From assembly GCA_905116865.2 (NCBI GenBank), contig CAJHNH020008556.1:145001-209000 (forward strand): DNA of 64,000 bases. Reading direction: 5' to 3'. This DNA is from Candidula unifasciata (Eukaryota > Mollusca > Gastropoda > Stylommatophora > Geomitridae). Below the pieces are notes generated by a model. It ran no database searches and was not told where the DNA came from. It saw only the letters and a program-made list of their open reading frames with translations. Made by a program: the position numbers and the translations under genes. Positions 42,240 through 53,165 of this stretch are shown piece by piece (the first letter of the stretch is position 1; each line of letters starts with the position of its first letter).

Positions 42240-42900
42240 TAGACAGCAGGCACAGTTTTATTATTTTGTATAAAGAAGTAACTTAAATGGGGACCGTCTA
42301 TACAGGCTTAGAAGGAGACTTAGCCCAATTGTTAAATTTCTTTAATTAAAAAAAAAAGGGGGAGGGGAATGGGGCTGCACATGGTTCAGCGCCCTTGAGT
42401 TGGTAGAGGGAGGGGCGAGGTTTAAGGAGGCAGAGATCAGTCAATCAAATACCGTTTCCGCAGTGTAGACAGGGAGCAGTGAATCACATACACACACAAG
42501 CACACATGCACACACACACACACACAACATATATACACTCACTCTCTCTCTATACCTATCTGTCTATATCTCTCTCTTCGCCTCGCTCTATCGTTCAGGT
42601 CTGAGACTGCTGTTCATTCATATATTGATATCACCCTCTCACATGTAGCGCTGTGTGCCTCTTGTCGGCTTGCATTGTAATTTTCCCTCCATTATTGTTT
42701 TCTACAAGAGTGTCACATATTTGAAAGACATCGAAATATGTCACTTGTTATCTCTTTCGAAAGGAAAGAGCCCACTGTATTTGGGGCGTTTTTTTTTTTT
42801 TTTAAATCCATGGATAATGATCTGGACTGGAAGAAGTGGACTGGGTGTCCCACCTTGGGTCACCAGCGCGGACTGGATACAAAATGGGGTCAACTTGACA
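42240..42900. other. No recognised gene; (CA)n/(CT)n patches
   Basis: An (A)10 and G-run near 42348-42368, (CA)n at 42480-42525 and (CT)-rich sequence at 42540-42575. Otherwise unrecognised. Confidence 0.45.
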
Positions 42901-42904
42901 AAAT

Positions 42905-43092
42905 TATTGGGTCGGGGCATGTGCCTGAAAGGCAAGGAACCAATAGTCTGCTTACAACTGAGTCAGATCTGAAAAACGGATGTACACTCAAAATATTAAG
43001 TTCTGGATCAAGACTAAAGTCCAGGATCGGAGGAAAGATCAAAACGTTTCCACCGAAACGCTGGGGAGCGCTAAGAAGAAGAAGCAGTTGGT
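42905..43092 (+). mobile_element. Family A retroposon copy A12, 5' truncated
   Basis: tgtgcctgaaaggcaaggaa, ccaatagtctgcttacaact, gagtcagatctgaaaaacgg, ttctggatcaagactaaagt and aaagatcaaaacgtttccac, then gctaagaagaagaagcagt. The GAA tail runs into (ATT)n. Confidence 0.85.
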
Positions 43093-43095
43093 TTA

Positions 43096-43155
43096 TTATT
43101 ATTATTATTATTAATATTATTATTGTTATTATTATTATTATTATTAATATTATTA

Positions 43156-43238
<83 letters not shown>

Positions 43239-43368
43239 ATTATTGTTGTTATTATTATTATTATTGTTATTATTATTATTATTATTATTAATATTATTAT
43301 TATTATTATTGTTATTATTATTATTATTATTATTAATATTATTATTATTATTATTATTAATATTATTA

Positions 43369-43466
<98 letters not shown>
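43096..43466. repeat. (ATT)n array
   Basis: About 370 bp of attatt with att aat and gtt variants. It starts 10 bases after a family A GAA tail and ends where SINE B begins. Confidence 0.97.
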
Positions 43467-43467
<1 letters not shown>

Positions 43468-43471
43468 GGGT

Positions 43472-43720
43472 AAGGGAGTCGCCGCGGTCTAGAGGCTAGA
43501 GGATCGGATAGTCGTGGGTTCAGTTCCTCAAAAGGGCCGGATGTTTTTCAAACATGACCTTTGGCTCCCAGGTCGGCCCAGCCGTGAGTGGGTACCAGGT
43601 ACAGTCCTGGGAACTAAAGGTGTTGACCGCGTCACCCAAAAAGTGCGTTCATTCTATAAAATATAGGTCTAGCCCTAGATACCCAAATACCCCTATGAGG
43701 CGTGGAAACGATCCTTTACT
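43472..43720 (+). mobile_element. SINE B copy with 10-bp duplication
   Basis: ttattcgggt occurs at 43462-43471 and 43721-43730. The head gggagtcgccgcggtctaga with tcgtgggttcagttcctc is followed by cagccgtgagtgggtaccag and atataggtctagccctagat. Confidence 0.88.
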
Positions 43721-43730
43721 TTATTCGGGT

Positions 43731-44090
43731 TTTAATTTAAAAAAAACTGGTGTAAAATTTCTTTTGAAAATCTCTGTATCTTGTCTTTTACCTCCTTTGA
43801 GGTTCTTAGTTTAGTTATAGGCTATGTTGACTTCATTCCATCTTGAGGTGCTTGATTTGAAACATCTAACTTGTATACCTAATACGTCAGTACATGGCAG
43901 CTGACCACAGTCACCCATAGTTCTGAGGTTAAAACACAACTCGGCTAATTAAAGTCTCTTCTTTTGCCTTAACCCCCCCCCCCCCCCACCCCTTCACAGA
44001 GGAGCATATGCCCTCAACCAATTCATGCCAAGTCGGGCTATGTCATGCAGCTCTCCCCATGTTTTTAACTGTATTCTAGTTCCTTCTCCA
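43731..44090. other. No recognised feature
   Basis: A C-run at 43973-43987. Nothing else. Confidence 0.45.
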
Positions 44091-44157
44091 TGTGTGTGTG
44101 TGTGTGTGTGCGTGCGTGTGTGCGTGCGTGCGTGCGTGCGTGCGTGTGTGTGTGTAT

Positions 44158-44230
<73 letters not shown>
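44091..44230. repeat. (GT/GC)n then (CT)n
   Basis: Compound array: tgtg with cgtg variants at 44091-44159, then pure (CT)n at 44160-44229. Confidence 0.96.
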
Positions 44231-44232
<2 letters not shown>

Positions 44233-44469
44233 TGTCGTCATACTGTTCTAAAGGTTTTTTCCAGTGTGTGTCCTATCCAACTTAGAATATTTTTTTATAC
44301 GTTGGTCCGCTGGAAGTAAAGGTCTAAATTAGAGGTTCTATCGTACCATTGAATTTCATCTATTCTGCGCAGGCACTAGTTAATGAATATGTGTGCCTTA
44401 GTTTTCTTCATGTTTCCGCTCCAAACATCAGAACTGCTTTGAAATTACAATTAAAAATGTTTAAGTTTA

Positions 44470-44800
44470 GTATTGCTTAGAATACCTTGGACAGCCAAAA
44501 AGAGCAGCCAAAGGCTTTTTAAAGAGGCGGGAGCCCGAAGACAACTTATCACAGACATCAGAAGAAAGTCATCATTTTTCGGTCATGTTATGAGAAGAGG
44601 GAAAATAGAACCTGTTGTGACCACTGGAAAGATCTGTGGAAAGAGGGATAGCGGAAGACAACGAGAAAAGATGCTTGACAGTCTTGTTGCATGGCATGGA
44701 GGTGTGTCGGCACACGAACTGATACATGCTGCAGGAGATCGCAGATTATGGAGAGGTATGATTCCCCCACGCGCACCTGATGATGATGAAGTTTAGTATT
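44470..44800 (+). mobile_element. LINE-R1 3' end, best-preserved open copy
   Basis: One frame carries LRIPWTAKKSSQRLFKEAGA, RRQLITDIRRKSSFFGHVMR, VTTGKICGKRDSGRQREKML and DSLVAWHGGVSAHELIHAAG, then DRRLWRGM, ending at a gatgatgatgaag tail. This is the reference for the minisatellite comparisons in this window. The catalytic domains are absent. Confidence 0.88.
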
Positions 44801-45064
44801 GGGTTTATCCTTAAAATCTATACAGAACACATAATGCTGGTATCGATATCAATTGGCGGAAAGAATAATTTATAACCACTAATTCTATCGAAAAGTTGTG
44901 GATATGTGCTTAATTGCGGGTCATCTGGTTGTTTAAATTTAACTACTGTCTGCTGCAGCCACGCACTTACACACGTACGAGCGCGTACACACACATACAC
45001 GCACAAAACACAGTCGTCTGGTTTTAACAACAGAATGCGGAAAGGGAAACACGCTTTCAGGTTG

Positions 45065-45560
45065 AGCTAAGTTTTAAGAACTGACATCCTAGCAATCGGG
45101 ACATTCCCATAAGCGACCTGTCCCCTATCTTCAGCAGCAAGTGAAGAGTTCCAACTCCGATGGTGCCAGTAACATCTTATTGTAAGTCCGTCTTGCGTGT
45201 CCTCTTCGTGTGGAGTTTCGGCAGGACCTCCTAGTCACTCCATGATGCACCATTCTTTACAGATGGTAAAAATCTAAGTGTGCCTCCACACTGTCCACTC
45301 CCTCCCAAAATGCTTTGACAACAACTAGCTTGTCATACGCAAATTTACCATGAAGTGGCGCAGAGCCAGCAATGCTATCCGACTGTTCGTTTCCTAACAC
45401 ACCTGCATTGCCTGGTGAAAATATCCAAAAGATGCTAAGTTCTGAAGCGATGCCTGCCACTCTGCACGAAACATACCTGTCTCGATCTTTCTCAGCTAGC
45501 TTTGCGAGTCAGTTACGATCACAACATCTGTGTACAGTACAGGTGATTATTTCCCTTTTC
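45065..45560 (-). mobile_element. LINE-R5 RNase H remnant
   Basis: The minus strand reads LSIFWIFSPGNAGVLGNEQS then DSIAGSAPLHGKFAYDK, the RNase H end block with Asn for His, close to 11980-12060. Downstream, in element direction, the decayed end lies near 45070-45240. Confidence 0.75.
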
Positions 45561-45724
45561 AGTAGAACAGTCACTAGCATTGGATCTTACCACTCTGATA
45601 TATTGCTCGGAAGCTGAAATATTCTGGTCAATCAAGCACCAAGGCCGATTGCAAACAACAATACAATCAGAATGCGTGGTACCATGAATAAGGGGCAGCG
45701 GCCGAGCAACGTAAAGATCTAATT

Positions 45725-45848
45725 GCTTAGGTAGGAAAATGAACAAGGCGGGAGAGTGGACGACAGACCCAGTTTCTTTCAGGCAGACCGTGATGAGAGC
45801 GACGTTCAGCAAAGAACCTGCTACATGATGATGATGATGATGATGACA
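45725..45848 (+). mobile_element. LINE-R3 3' end with (GAT)n tail
   Basis: acagacccagtttctttcag, gcagaccgtgatgagagcga and cgttcagcaaagaacctgct, then (atg)n to 45846. It is nearly the same sequence as 16690-16757. Confidence 0.75.
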
Positions 45849-45917
45849 CGTGCATTATAATCTACACACTGTTATAGAGCCATGTCGTAGTCTGCATCAA
45901 GCTAAACGGTTTCGAAT

Positions 45918-45973
45918 TTCACACACACACACAAACACAAACACACGCACACACACATGCACTCGCAGGCCCG

Positions 45974-46017
<44 letters not shown>

Positions 46018-46184
46018 CAAGCACACTCGCACACATTCTGCTCTTTCTCTATCCCATTTCTCTCTCATATAGAACATTTGAAGTGCCTGTTTCAGTCGCA
46101 ACCTATTTTCCTCGCTTTTCTGTACCCTCCTCTCTTTCATACACATATCTCTGCTATCGCGCTCTCTCTCTCTCCCTCCTTCTT

Positions 46185-46242
<58 letters not shown>
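45918..46242. repeat. (CA)n and (CT)n patches
   Basis: (CA)n with CG interruptions at 45918-46035 and (CT)n at 46157-46245. The open frames here are repeat artefacts. Confidence 0.93.
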
Positions 46243-46243
<1 letters not shown>

Positions 46244-46249
46244 ATCTCT

Positions 46250-46500
46250 CACTTCATTTGCTTTGCCTTTACTCCGTTTGTCTCTCACATAGTACACCTA
46301 CAGTGCCTGTTTCAGGTACAACCCCTTCTCCCGACTTTTTGCACCGCCTCTCTTTCATACCCCCATCTCTGCATTTCCCTCCAGAACTGCTCTTTCTCTA
46401 CCCCCTCTGTTTCTCTCAGAGCATATGTAAAGTTATTACTGCTGTGACAACAGGCGAATCGTAAAGGTTACAGCTATATACTTGCCAGGGATGTTCAGAG
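46250..46500. other. No recognised feature
   Basis: Pyrimidine-rich sequence without recognisable content. Confidence 0.4.
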
Positions 46501-46504
46501 GACA

Positions 46505-46772
46505 GTAAGCCAAGTAAACGACCCTTTTCCACTCATTCAAGTGTATTGGGCATATAGGGCTAGATCTATATTTTATAGACAAATCCGCATTCGGTGGGTG
46601 ATGTGGTCAAATTCAAACAGGCCGGCTTTATTTTCCAGGATTATACCAAGCACCAACTCAAGGCTGGGTCAACCTAGGAGTCAAGGTCATTAAAACAAGT
46701 CCATATCTGAACCCACGACATTCTAATCTTCGGGCGAGCGTTAAGCCGTTACACACTGGGGCTCCTGTTGAA
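46505..46772 (-). mobile_element. SINE B copy
   Basis: acgacccttttccactcatt, gggcatatagggctagatct, atccgcattcggtgggtgat and actcaaggctgggtcaacct, then gcgagcgttaagccgttaca at the tRNA-like head. Minus strand, nearly full length. Confidence 0.85.
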
Positions 46773-46794
46773 GTTTTTTTTTGTTTTTTCTAGG

Positions 46795-46912
46795 CAGATT
46801 TTACATTTAATTGTTTGCCATTGCTACTGAACGGTCAGCGCTGGACATTTCTGTGGAAACCAACGCAAAACAAATTGTCCGCAATGAGGAATTTGGTTTT
46901 CCGGTGGCAGAA
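46795..46912 (-). mobile_element. SINE C fragment
   Basis: taggcagattttacatttaa, tttgccattgctactgaacg and gtggaaaccaacgcaaaaca match the reversed SINE C body. The head is lost. Confidence 0.7.
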
Positions 46913-47012
46913 TTAGATCCACACAACTGCAGTCCAAAAGTGGATGAACATCTAGACATTTCCGTAAGAGTTTACAGCTGGTGAACGCAAAGAAGAAAGA
47001 AGAAGAATAAAC
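46913..47012 (+). mobile_element. Family A fragment A13 with GAA tail
   Basis: ctgcagtccaaaagtggatg, aacatctagacatttccgta and gagtttacagctggtgaacg, then caaagaagaaagaagaagaa. The 3' third of the family. Confidence 0.85.
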
Positions 47013-47800
47013 CAACTACTATTTGCAAATGATCAGCGTCTGTTCTCCAACTGGGGTAGCAGACTTCAAGAACATTTAAACAGACTAAGTTCAACATGCA
47101 CAATATATTACATGAAAATAAACACTTCTAAAACTAAAGTAATGCAGACCAGTAGAATTCCTAGTCCGCTACATACAGGATGGAATGGTACTTGTCTCAA
47201 GCAGGTGAAAGAATTTAAATATCTCGGACGGAAGAATAGATCAAGAAATAGAAACAAGATGCCAAAGAAGCAGTGTACTTATAAACCAACAGACACCGTT
47301 ATTAAGACATTCAAACATAAGTATGAGAGTCAAGAAACAGATTATAAACAACATATTCGTACCAACACTATGGTAACAATGCCAGACTTGGACATTATCA
47401 AAGGACAAACTATGTAAAATTAACACCCGTGAAATGAGATGCTTGAGAAAAGCCGCAACAAGCTTAACCACCTGAGACAAAGTTAGAAATGAAATGATCA
47501 GGCAGACTGTGTGAACAACATCGTGCAGCATGCAGCACATTCATTGAGAAACAAAAGATCAAATGGTTTGGTCATCTAGAGAGAATGCAGCCAGAACCAT
47601 TACCAACGCAGGCGCTACTCATGAACAGATCTGAAGTGAAAGCTAGAGGTCGTCCTAGGAGAATATGGACTGATAACATTAAAAAGCTTCTAGATCGAAA
47701 CACATAATGACAATAACCATTGCCGATCATCTCGCAATGGATGGCAACCCGTTGCTACCCACAACGCTTAACGGCAGAAGTGGAAATTGATTATAATAAA
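47013..47800 (+). mobile_element. LINE-R2 remnant, RT thumb to C-terminus
   Basis: ANDQRLFSNWGSRLQEHLN near 47022 corresponds to the FADD segment. MKINTSKTKVMQTSRI near 47112, QVKEFKYLGR near 47200, a KCINTREMRCLRKA segment near 47415 and RGRPRRIWTDNIKKLLDRNT near 47648 follow. The end is ctacccacaacgcttaacgg cagaagtgg. Many frame breaks. Confidence 0.75.
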
Positions 47801-48030
47801 TAAGTAAAAATATGGGTTCTGAATCTTTTTAGGTCAACCAGTGGCGTAGGAATGGGGTGCTAGGGTGCGGGACGCCCCGTGTGTCATCACTGGGATAGGA
47901 GTAGGAGAGGGGTGACATGACACTTTCCCCACCGGGTACCAGCTGAGATTGGTACCGTTAATAGGACCGACCCATATAAGGACTTCGCTGCAGAAGAAAG
48001 CCGATAGCCAACGCAGACATATAAAACGAC
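47801..48030. other. No recognised feature
   Basis: Nothing recognised between the LINE-R2 end and MITE G. Confidence 0.4.
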
Positions 48031-48032
48031 AG

Positions 48033-48225
48033 AAGGTTCTTTTCTTTTCATTCACCCTATCTCAGGGACTCGGAGATTTCGTGCGGAACACCCAGGAAAG
48101 TCAAATAGTATAGGGGTGTTGGATGTAAAATGGACATCAAACACCCCCCCACCCCCCGACCCCTTTCCACTCCCAATGAAATGTCGGAGTCACCGAAATG
48201 GGGTAAACTAAAAGAAAAGTACCGG
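48033..48225. mobile_element. MITE G, copy 3 (best inverted ends)
   Basis: The left end ggttcttttcttttcattca then ccctatctcagggactcgg is mirrored by the right end, whose reverse complement is ccggtacttttcttttagtt then taccccatttcggtgactcc. The inverted repeats are about 43 bp with roughly 75% identity. The element is 193 bp without an ORF, and the centre gtcaaatagtataggggtgt matches the other copies. Confidence 0.75.
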
Positions 48226-48404
48226 ACGCAGTCTCAAGGACACAAGTCCGGGCAAAAATACCCCCAGAAAGAAAACCACTGTAGGGTATATAAGGACAAT
48301 ACAGACGGCCACATACAGTTACAAATATCACAATCACACTTAGGAGACAGGAACATAGACGCGGTAAGCGGAATCCTCATCAGGGCGACAATAGACTACC
48401 CATA
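48226..48404. other. No recognised feature
   Basis: Unrecognised spacer between MITE G and SINE B. Confidence 0.4.
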
Positions 48405-48655
48405 CCTGTTCAGAATCCGCGGATCGGAAGGTCGTGGATTCGCTCTCTGGCGGAGCCGCACTTCTCTTCCAAAATGACCTTGGCTCCCAGATCGACCCAG
48501 CCTTGAGTGGGTACTGGGTACAGTCCCGGGAAGTAGAGGCGGCCGGCGTGTTGCTGACCACATCACCCATCTTGTGCCTTTGGTCTATAAAATATAGGTC
48601 TAGCCCTATATGCCCTATACGCCTAAAGGCATGGAAAAGGGTCCTTTACTTTTTT
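48405..48655 (+). mobile_element. SINE B copy
   Basis: gaaggtcgtggattcgctct (B-box region), ccagccttgagtgggtactg, gggaagtagaggcggccggc, atataggtctagccctatat and gggtcctttactttttt. The extreme 5' end is lost. Confidence 0.88.
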
Positions 48656-48659
48656 CACT

Positions 48660-49435
48660 TTTTACTTGTTCAGAGCGACAACACCACACGCAGCTAGGGT
48701 CATTATTCATTTTTAGATCATCTTCATCGCACATGGGAGATGACCATAAGTGCTCCGATCTTCTCCTGAGTATGTCTCCAAGTGTATTTAGGCTAACAGC
48801 TCCCATTCTGTTCTGAGCTAGGGACAGTAGGCCACAACACTTGGCACAAAAAACTATTTAAGCATGTGAACTTGGCACACATAAAAAAGACAACAAGCTG
48901 TTCTAACAGGGTTGAACGGGGTCAACCCCTTCCCTCTACTCCAACCTCCCATCTCCCACCCCCAACAAATCAGCAACAACGTGACACCACCTTTCTCCTG
49001 CTTTCTCCTGACACCCCATCTGCGTCCCCCAGACACACCACCAAGACAGGCCGATGGTAATCAGAATGTGTCGTTAATACTCACGCGCAAGCTGTTGCAG
49101 TCCAGCATTTAAAAAACACACACACCCATAACACATGCAAGTAAAACATGCCCCCTGGCAACACGGAACAAAAGATGGCCAAAAACAAAATGAACAGCGG
49201 TATTAATTGGGCCCGACACACAGTCTGCTTTTTTTTTAGGTGTAAATAATGTAGAGTGTCTGTCTGTCTGTCCGTCTGTCCGTCTGTCCGTCTGTCTGTA
49301 TATCTTTCTTTTTTTCTTTCTTCTTCTTTTTCTTCCCCTCCTACTTCTGGATATGCTTCATCATCATCATCATCATCATCGTCACTATCAATCATCAATG
49401 ACTATTCAAATAGAGAACCAAAAAGACAAACTATA
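48660..49435. other. Mostly unrecognised; (GTCT/GTCC)n and (ATC)n
   Basis: A tgtctgtctgtccgtctgtc repeat at 49258-49300, a CTT-rich patch at 49306-49345 and (atc)n at 49359-49382. No gene seen. Confidence 0.5.
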
Positions 49436-49668
49436 CAGTAGAACCTCGTTTAACGAGCACCTCTCATAACTAGTAATTGGCATAACGAGCAAAACAAACG
49501 GTAAAAGAATGACTTGCTTAACGAGCGATGTTTCGCATAGCGAGTGGCGAGGAGAGGGGAAATCCCGGATTGTGCGCATGTTACATCAGTCTGTGTTTAG
49601 CACTCGTTCCAGTTGCATTGTAGTGTCGCTTGTGATCACACATTTTCTCAAACTTGTGTGATGTTGTC

Positions 49669-49670
<2 letters not shown>

Positions 49671-49759
<89 letters not shown>
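49671..49759. repeat. (AT)n inside Tigger remnant
   Basis: About 44 AT units exactly between the 5' region and the remaining transposase coding. Confidence 0.97.
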
Positions 49760-49762
<3 letters not shown>

Positions 49763-50225
49763 GAATCCTCCAGGCCTACAAGATGACCTCCATGAAGAAT
49801 TTAAGTTCATCAAGATCCAGTTTCTGCCTCCCAACAACACTCCGTTACCCCAGCCCATGGACCAGCAAGTTATTTCTAACTTTAAGAAGCTCTACACTAA
49901 AGCACTCTTCGAGCAATCCACATCGTTGCCTGCCTCAAGATGATCGACAAGACGGGGGGAAGGGGCTACCAAGAGATCCTTAACTTCTTCTTGGAAGAAG
50001 CTTTGGTCAGAGAGCGTTGTCGTTTTGTGGCTTTGAGGGGTTCGAAACAGTACCTGTGGAACCTGTAGTCAACAAGATTGTGTCTATGGCGACTATCATG
50101 GGATTGTAGATGGATAACAGTGATATCGAAGAGCTTGTGGAAGAGCACTGCCAAGAGCTGACCATCGAAGAGCTTATGGAGTTGCCAGTGCGCAGCTTTC
50201 AAGCCTACTTTTGAGACAGTCAAAC
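49759..50225 (+). pseudogene. Tigger-type transposase fragment
   Basis: PPGLQDDLHEEFKFIKIQFL followed by PPNNTPLPQPMDQQVISNFK and KLYTKALFEQ is the familiar LPPNTTxxxQPMDQ ... NFKKLYTK stretch of Tigger/jerky-like DDE transposases. A deletion then leads to IHIVACLKMIDKT, and a frame-shifted tail near 50100-50170 reads VDNSDIEELVEEH. The N-terminal DNA-binding part and first catalytic Asp are missing. Confidence 0.85.
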
Positions 50226-50240
50226 AGCATGCCAGTTTTC

Positions 50241-50513
50241 TTCTTCTTTAACGATCTCTGGTCATGCGCATAATCCACTGTGGGCCATAAACTGGAATGT
50301 CTTTTCAAGGTCTCTTAGGTTTCCCCAAAGCTTAGTTGTCAGTTCTACTGGGTGTTGCCATAAGTTGCTCCGCAGCTCGGCCAAGAGAGGGCAGTCTTGC
50401 AGGACATGTTCTGGGGTCTGTTCAGCACGGAGACACTGGCAGAGAGCTGTTTGGCTCCAACCTAATATATATGAGTGTATACTGAGTCTGCAGTGTCCAG
50501 TACGTAAGCGAAA
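50241..50513 (-). mobile_element. LINE-R4 5'-truncated insertion with 15-bp duplication
   Basis: agcatgccagttttc occurs at 50226-50240 and 50514-50528. Between them the minus strand reads RLRTGHCRLSIHSYILG, then CLRAEQTPEHVLQDCPLLAE and ELTTKLWGNLRDLEKTFQFM, with a short gaagaagaa tail adjoining the left duplication. This is the zinc-knuckle-like C-x-C ... H-x-L-x-D-C-P end of LINE ORF2. It is inserted inside the Tigger remnant. Confidence 0.88.
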
Positions 50514-50599
50514 AGCATGCCAGTTTTCACGTTAAGTGTATGTTGTGAGAACCGATGTCTTCAATGAATGTCATTGTGATTTCGAGAATCACTAACCGC

Positions 50600-50785
50600 A
50601 ATGCCTGTCATTACCTTGTAGATTATGAGAATTGCAGCCTCAATGACTATCATTTTGTTATCAATTGATAGTGAGCACCAGTGTTCCAGTGGTTATAGTT
50701 CTGTTGTAAACTGCATTTTCTGCTTATCTTTCTATAAAGGAACTTTTGAAAAGTTTAATAAAAATTACTCATTATTTACTTTGCT
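50600..50785. other. No recognised feature
   Basis: AT-rich sequence, possibly the rest of the Tigger element. No terminus was recognised. Confidence 0.4.
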
Positions 50786-51935
50786 GATAGCCAGGGTTTG
50801 ATAGCAGAAACAGCAATGAATTTGCAGTATCTAACATCTATGAATGAAGAAGGTAAAGCATATAATGCGAAAATCAACATTGAAAAGACAGAAGTAATGA
50901 TAACAGAAAGGAAGAAGTGGAATTTAAATATAGCAATAGGGAGCAAACATATTTGACTGACAGACTATATACCGCACCCGGACATCACACAAGCGATAAA
51001 CACCCGGTGACATAAAGTGCCACCATGCGGTTGAGAAAAACTCGTGGAGAGGTTCCAGAAACCCCTTTTAGCCGTTAGGCCATATCTATGACTAGGCCAC
51101 ATCTATTCCCCGGCTATATTCAGGGCCCCCGGCAGAAGCCAGAGTTGGGCTTTAAATAAGCAAATATTGCATCCCACATAGGGACGACTGTTAGTAACAA
51201 CAGGCATTTAAGTTTAAAAATCTGGAAACAATATTCACTGAAGGTGGTAAATTGGATGGGGGAATTTAACACATCAATGCAGTAAAGCAAATCAAGTTTG
51301 AGACAGCTAGCCTCCCTCTTACAGCACAAGACAATCACGATAAGCAAAAAAGAAATGTCTCACGCAAAATATTTATTCCCACCCTGTGCTAACAGTGCCA
51401 GACGTGGTCACCCTGGACACATTAGAAAAGCAAACATAGTAACCGTGAAAATTAGATAATCAGAAGGGCTGCAGGAGTGACCGGACGAGACTCAATGAGG
51501 AATAAGGTCATAAGAGAAAGAGTCAGTACATAACCAATAACAAGTTACACACAAAGTAGGCAAATCAAATGGGTTGCCCACTTAGATAGAATGCCTTGTG
51601 ACGCCATAATGTAATAACGAGTAGAAATACAAAACCACTTATTACAATTGGGTGCTCGTCCAGTTTCCAAACACCTTTGGGGTTAAAACAATGGTTGAGG
51701 GTTCCTAGAAGAAAGACGAACGGCACAAGGTAGACCAAGAACATCTTGAAAGATAACATCAGAGAAAGTCTACAAAAGTGCATATCAGCTGGACCTTTAC
51801 GGTCGAGGCAACCAAAAGGACAAGAAGCACAACCTTGTATCTCCCTCGACACCCGAAGCGGTAAAATATGAAGTAAAGAAGGAGAAAAAGAAGAGGAGAA
51901 AAAAGAAGATGAGGAAGACAAGCAAAACATGTGAC
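50786..51935 (+). mobile_element. LINE-R2 remnant, interrupted by repeat F
   Basis: MNEEGKAYNAKINIEKTEVM near 50841 is the thumb region. After repeat F (50965-51140), KFKNLETIFTEGGKLDG near 51209, a GCRSDRTRLN-type segment near 51470, then ataacatcagagaaagtcta near 51750, gtatctccctcgacacccga near 51838 and a gaagtaaagaaggagaaaaa tail follow. Confidence 0.75.
50965..51140 (-). mobile_element. Dispersed repeat F, copy 2
   Basis: atcacacaagcgataaacac, ccggtgacataaagtgccac, catgcggttgagaaaaactc and gtggagaggttccagaaacc match 37345-37430. Inserted inside a LINE-R2 remnant. Confidence 0.7.
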
Positions 51936-51939
51936 TAGA

Positions 51940-53020
51940 AAAAATTAACCCCAACGAATAAGACTTCTATATCCATGTTAGTGAACCTGTTGTGTCCGCG
52001 AATCATGATAACTTCCTAGCGACATGTCAAAGATTTCCGCCAAGCATTTTGGGGCTACAGTGAAAATCACAGGGAGAAATCGATTGGCTGTTAATGCAGA
52101 GCTTCCTATCTCAGAAACAACGCTAACCTTTGCGCAGCCAATATAGAAAAAGCCAAAATTTTAATTTTCAACTTTCTGTTTAATAAATAAAATAATATCT
52201 ACATTGTATTTTTTCTGCCTTAGCCGTTAGCTGGTCCACGATTTATTTCTCATGTATTTCCGGTCAGCTGTATAACAAGATTGAAGAACAATGCTTTAGA
52301 TTACTCTGCTATAATGCTTCAAATGTTGTACCCTCACTCTTTAACGAATATATGGAAAACTCTTATACGGATCAAAGCGAATGTTTGCGCATGGCCTTAG
52401 ATTTCCAATGACCTTATGGTTTTATTATTTACAATTGCACAGGTGCTGCTGTTTTCTTCAAGCAGGGAATTTATTTGATCTTTATTTCACTAATGATATG
52501 TGTACCCCTGAAAAACAGATAATACAGTAACTAACACATGCATGGAGAGTGTTTGGAAATCAATTCCCACATGCAGCCATCCGTGGTGATTATATTGACA
52601 GCATATCAAGCATACAATAAACAATCTGCAACTTATGTGCAATCTGATGTTTTGAAACGTTCCCATTATTCAACTAACTCAAGCATACTGACTGTTCGCT
52701 TTGCATCAGTGTCTGTTTTAATATACCTCGAATTATGCACAATCAAAAAACAATTTGTCCGCTCACATAAAAAAAAAATATCTTACAAGGACATGATTGT
52801 TAACAGGATGCATGCCAAATTTCTCAAACTTACACAGAACGGTTGCCAAGTTACAGATTTGTATAGCTAGACAAGACTTTTGGAATGGACTATAGGTGGA
52901 CTACTAGTAGAGAGACTAGGGACAGAACAGATGACCTGAGGTTACAACGAATATCAAGCACCAATGAATGAGCACACTTGTGAACCGAAAAGCAACGATG
53001 TTTACTGTATATGCTCTGTT
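51940..53020. other. No recognised feature
   Basis: AT-rich stretch of about 1.1 kb. An open frame at 52538-52870 has no family resemblance. Confidence 0.45.
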
Positions 53021-53024
53021 TTAA

Positions 53025-53162
53025 CTCTTTGAGTCCCAGGGAGTTTAACATCACAGGCCTAAGGGGTAGTCAAGAAAGACGTAACATCGGTGCACCTTGC
53101 GTTCATTGGGCTTCTAGATAGGAATCTATGAGCGTATGACGCGTTCCTTGGAACTCAGAGAG
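53025..53162. mobile_element. TTAA-flanked MITE (piggyBac-like)
   Basis: TTAA at 53021-53024 and 53163-53166 flank 138 bp. The ends are ctctttgagtcccaggg at the left and ccttggaactcagagag at the right; the reverse complement of the right is ctctctgagttccaagg (13 of 17 matches). No ORF. The TTAA target is typical of piggyBac elements; the end sequence itself is not one I recognise. Confidence 0.65.
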
Positions 53163-53165
53163 TTA

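Larger units (their letters stand above)
49436..50600 (+). mobile_element. Tigger-like (pogo group) transposon remnant, gutted
   Basis: A TA precedes the terminus cagtagaacctcgtttaacg, followed by agcacctctcataac, ggcataacgagcaaaac and gcttaacgagcg, typical of Tigger-type ends. The first part of the transposase is gone; an (AT)n array stands at 49671-49759. The C-terminal part of the DDE domain follows. A LINE fragment is nested at 50241-50513. The 3' terminal repeat was not found. Confidence 0.8.

Noticed and set aside
52538..52870. 110-codon plus-strand open frame
   Set aside because: Composition typical of AT-rich intron; no family resemblance or splice context.
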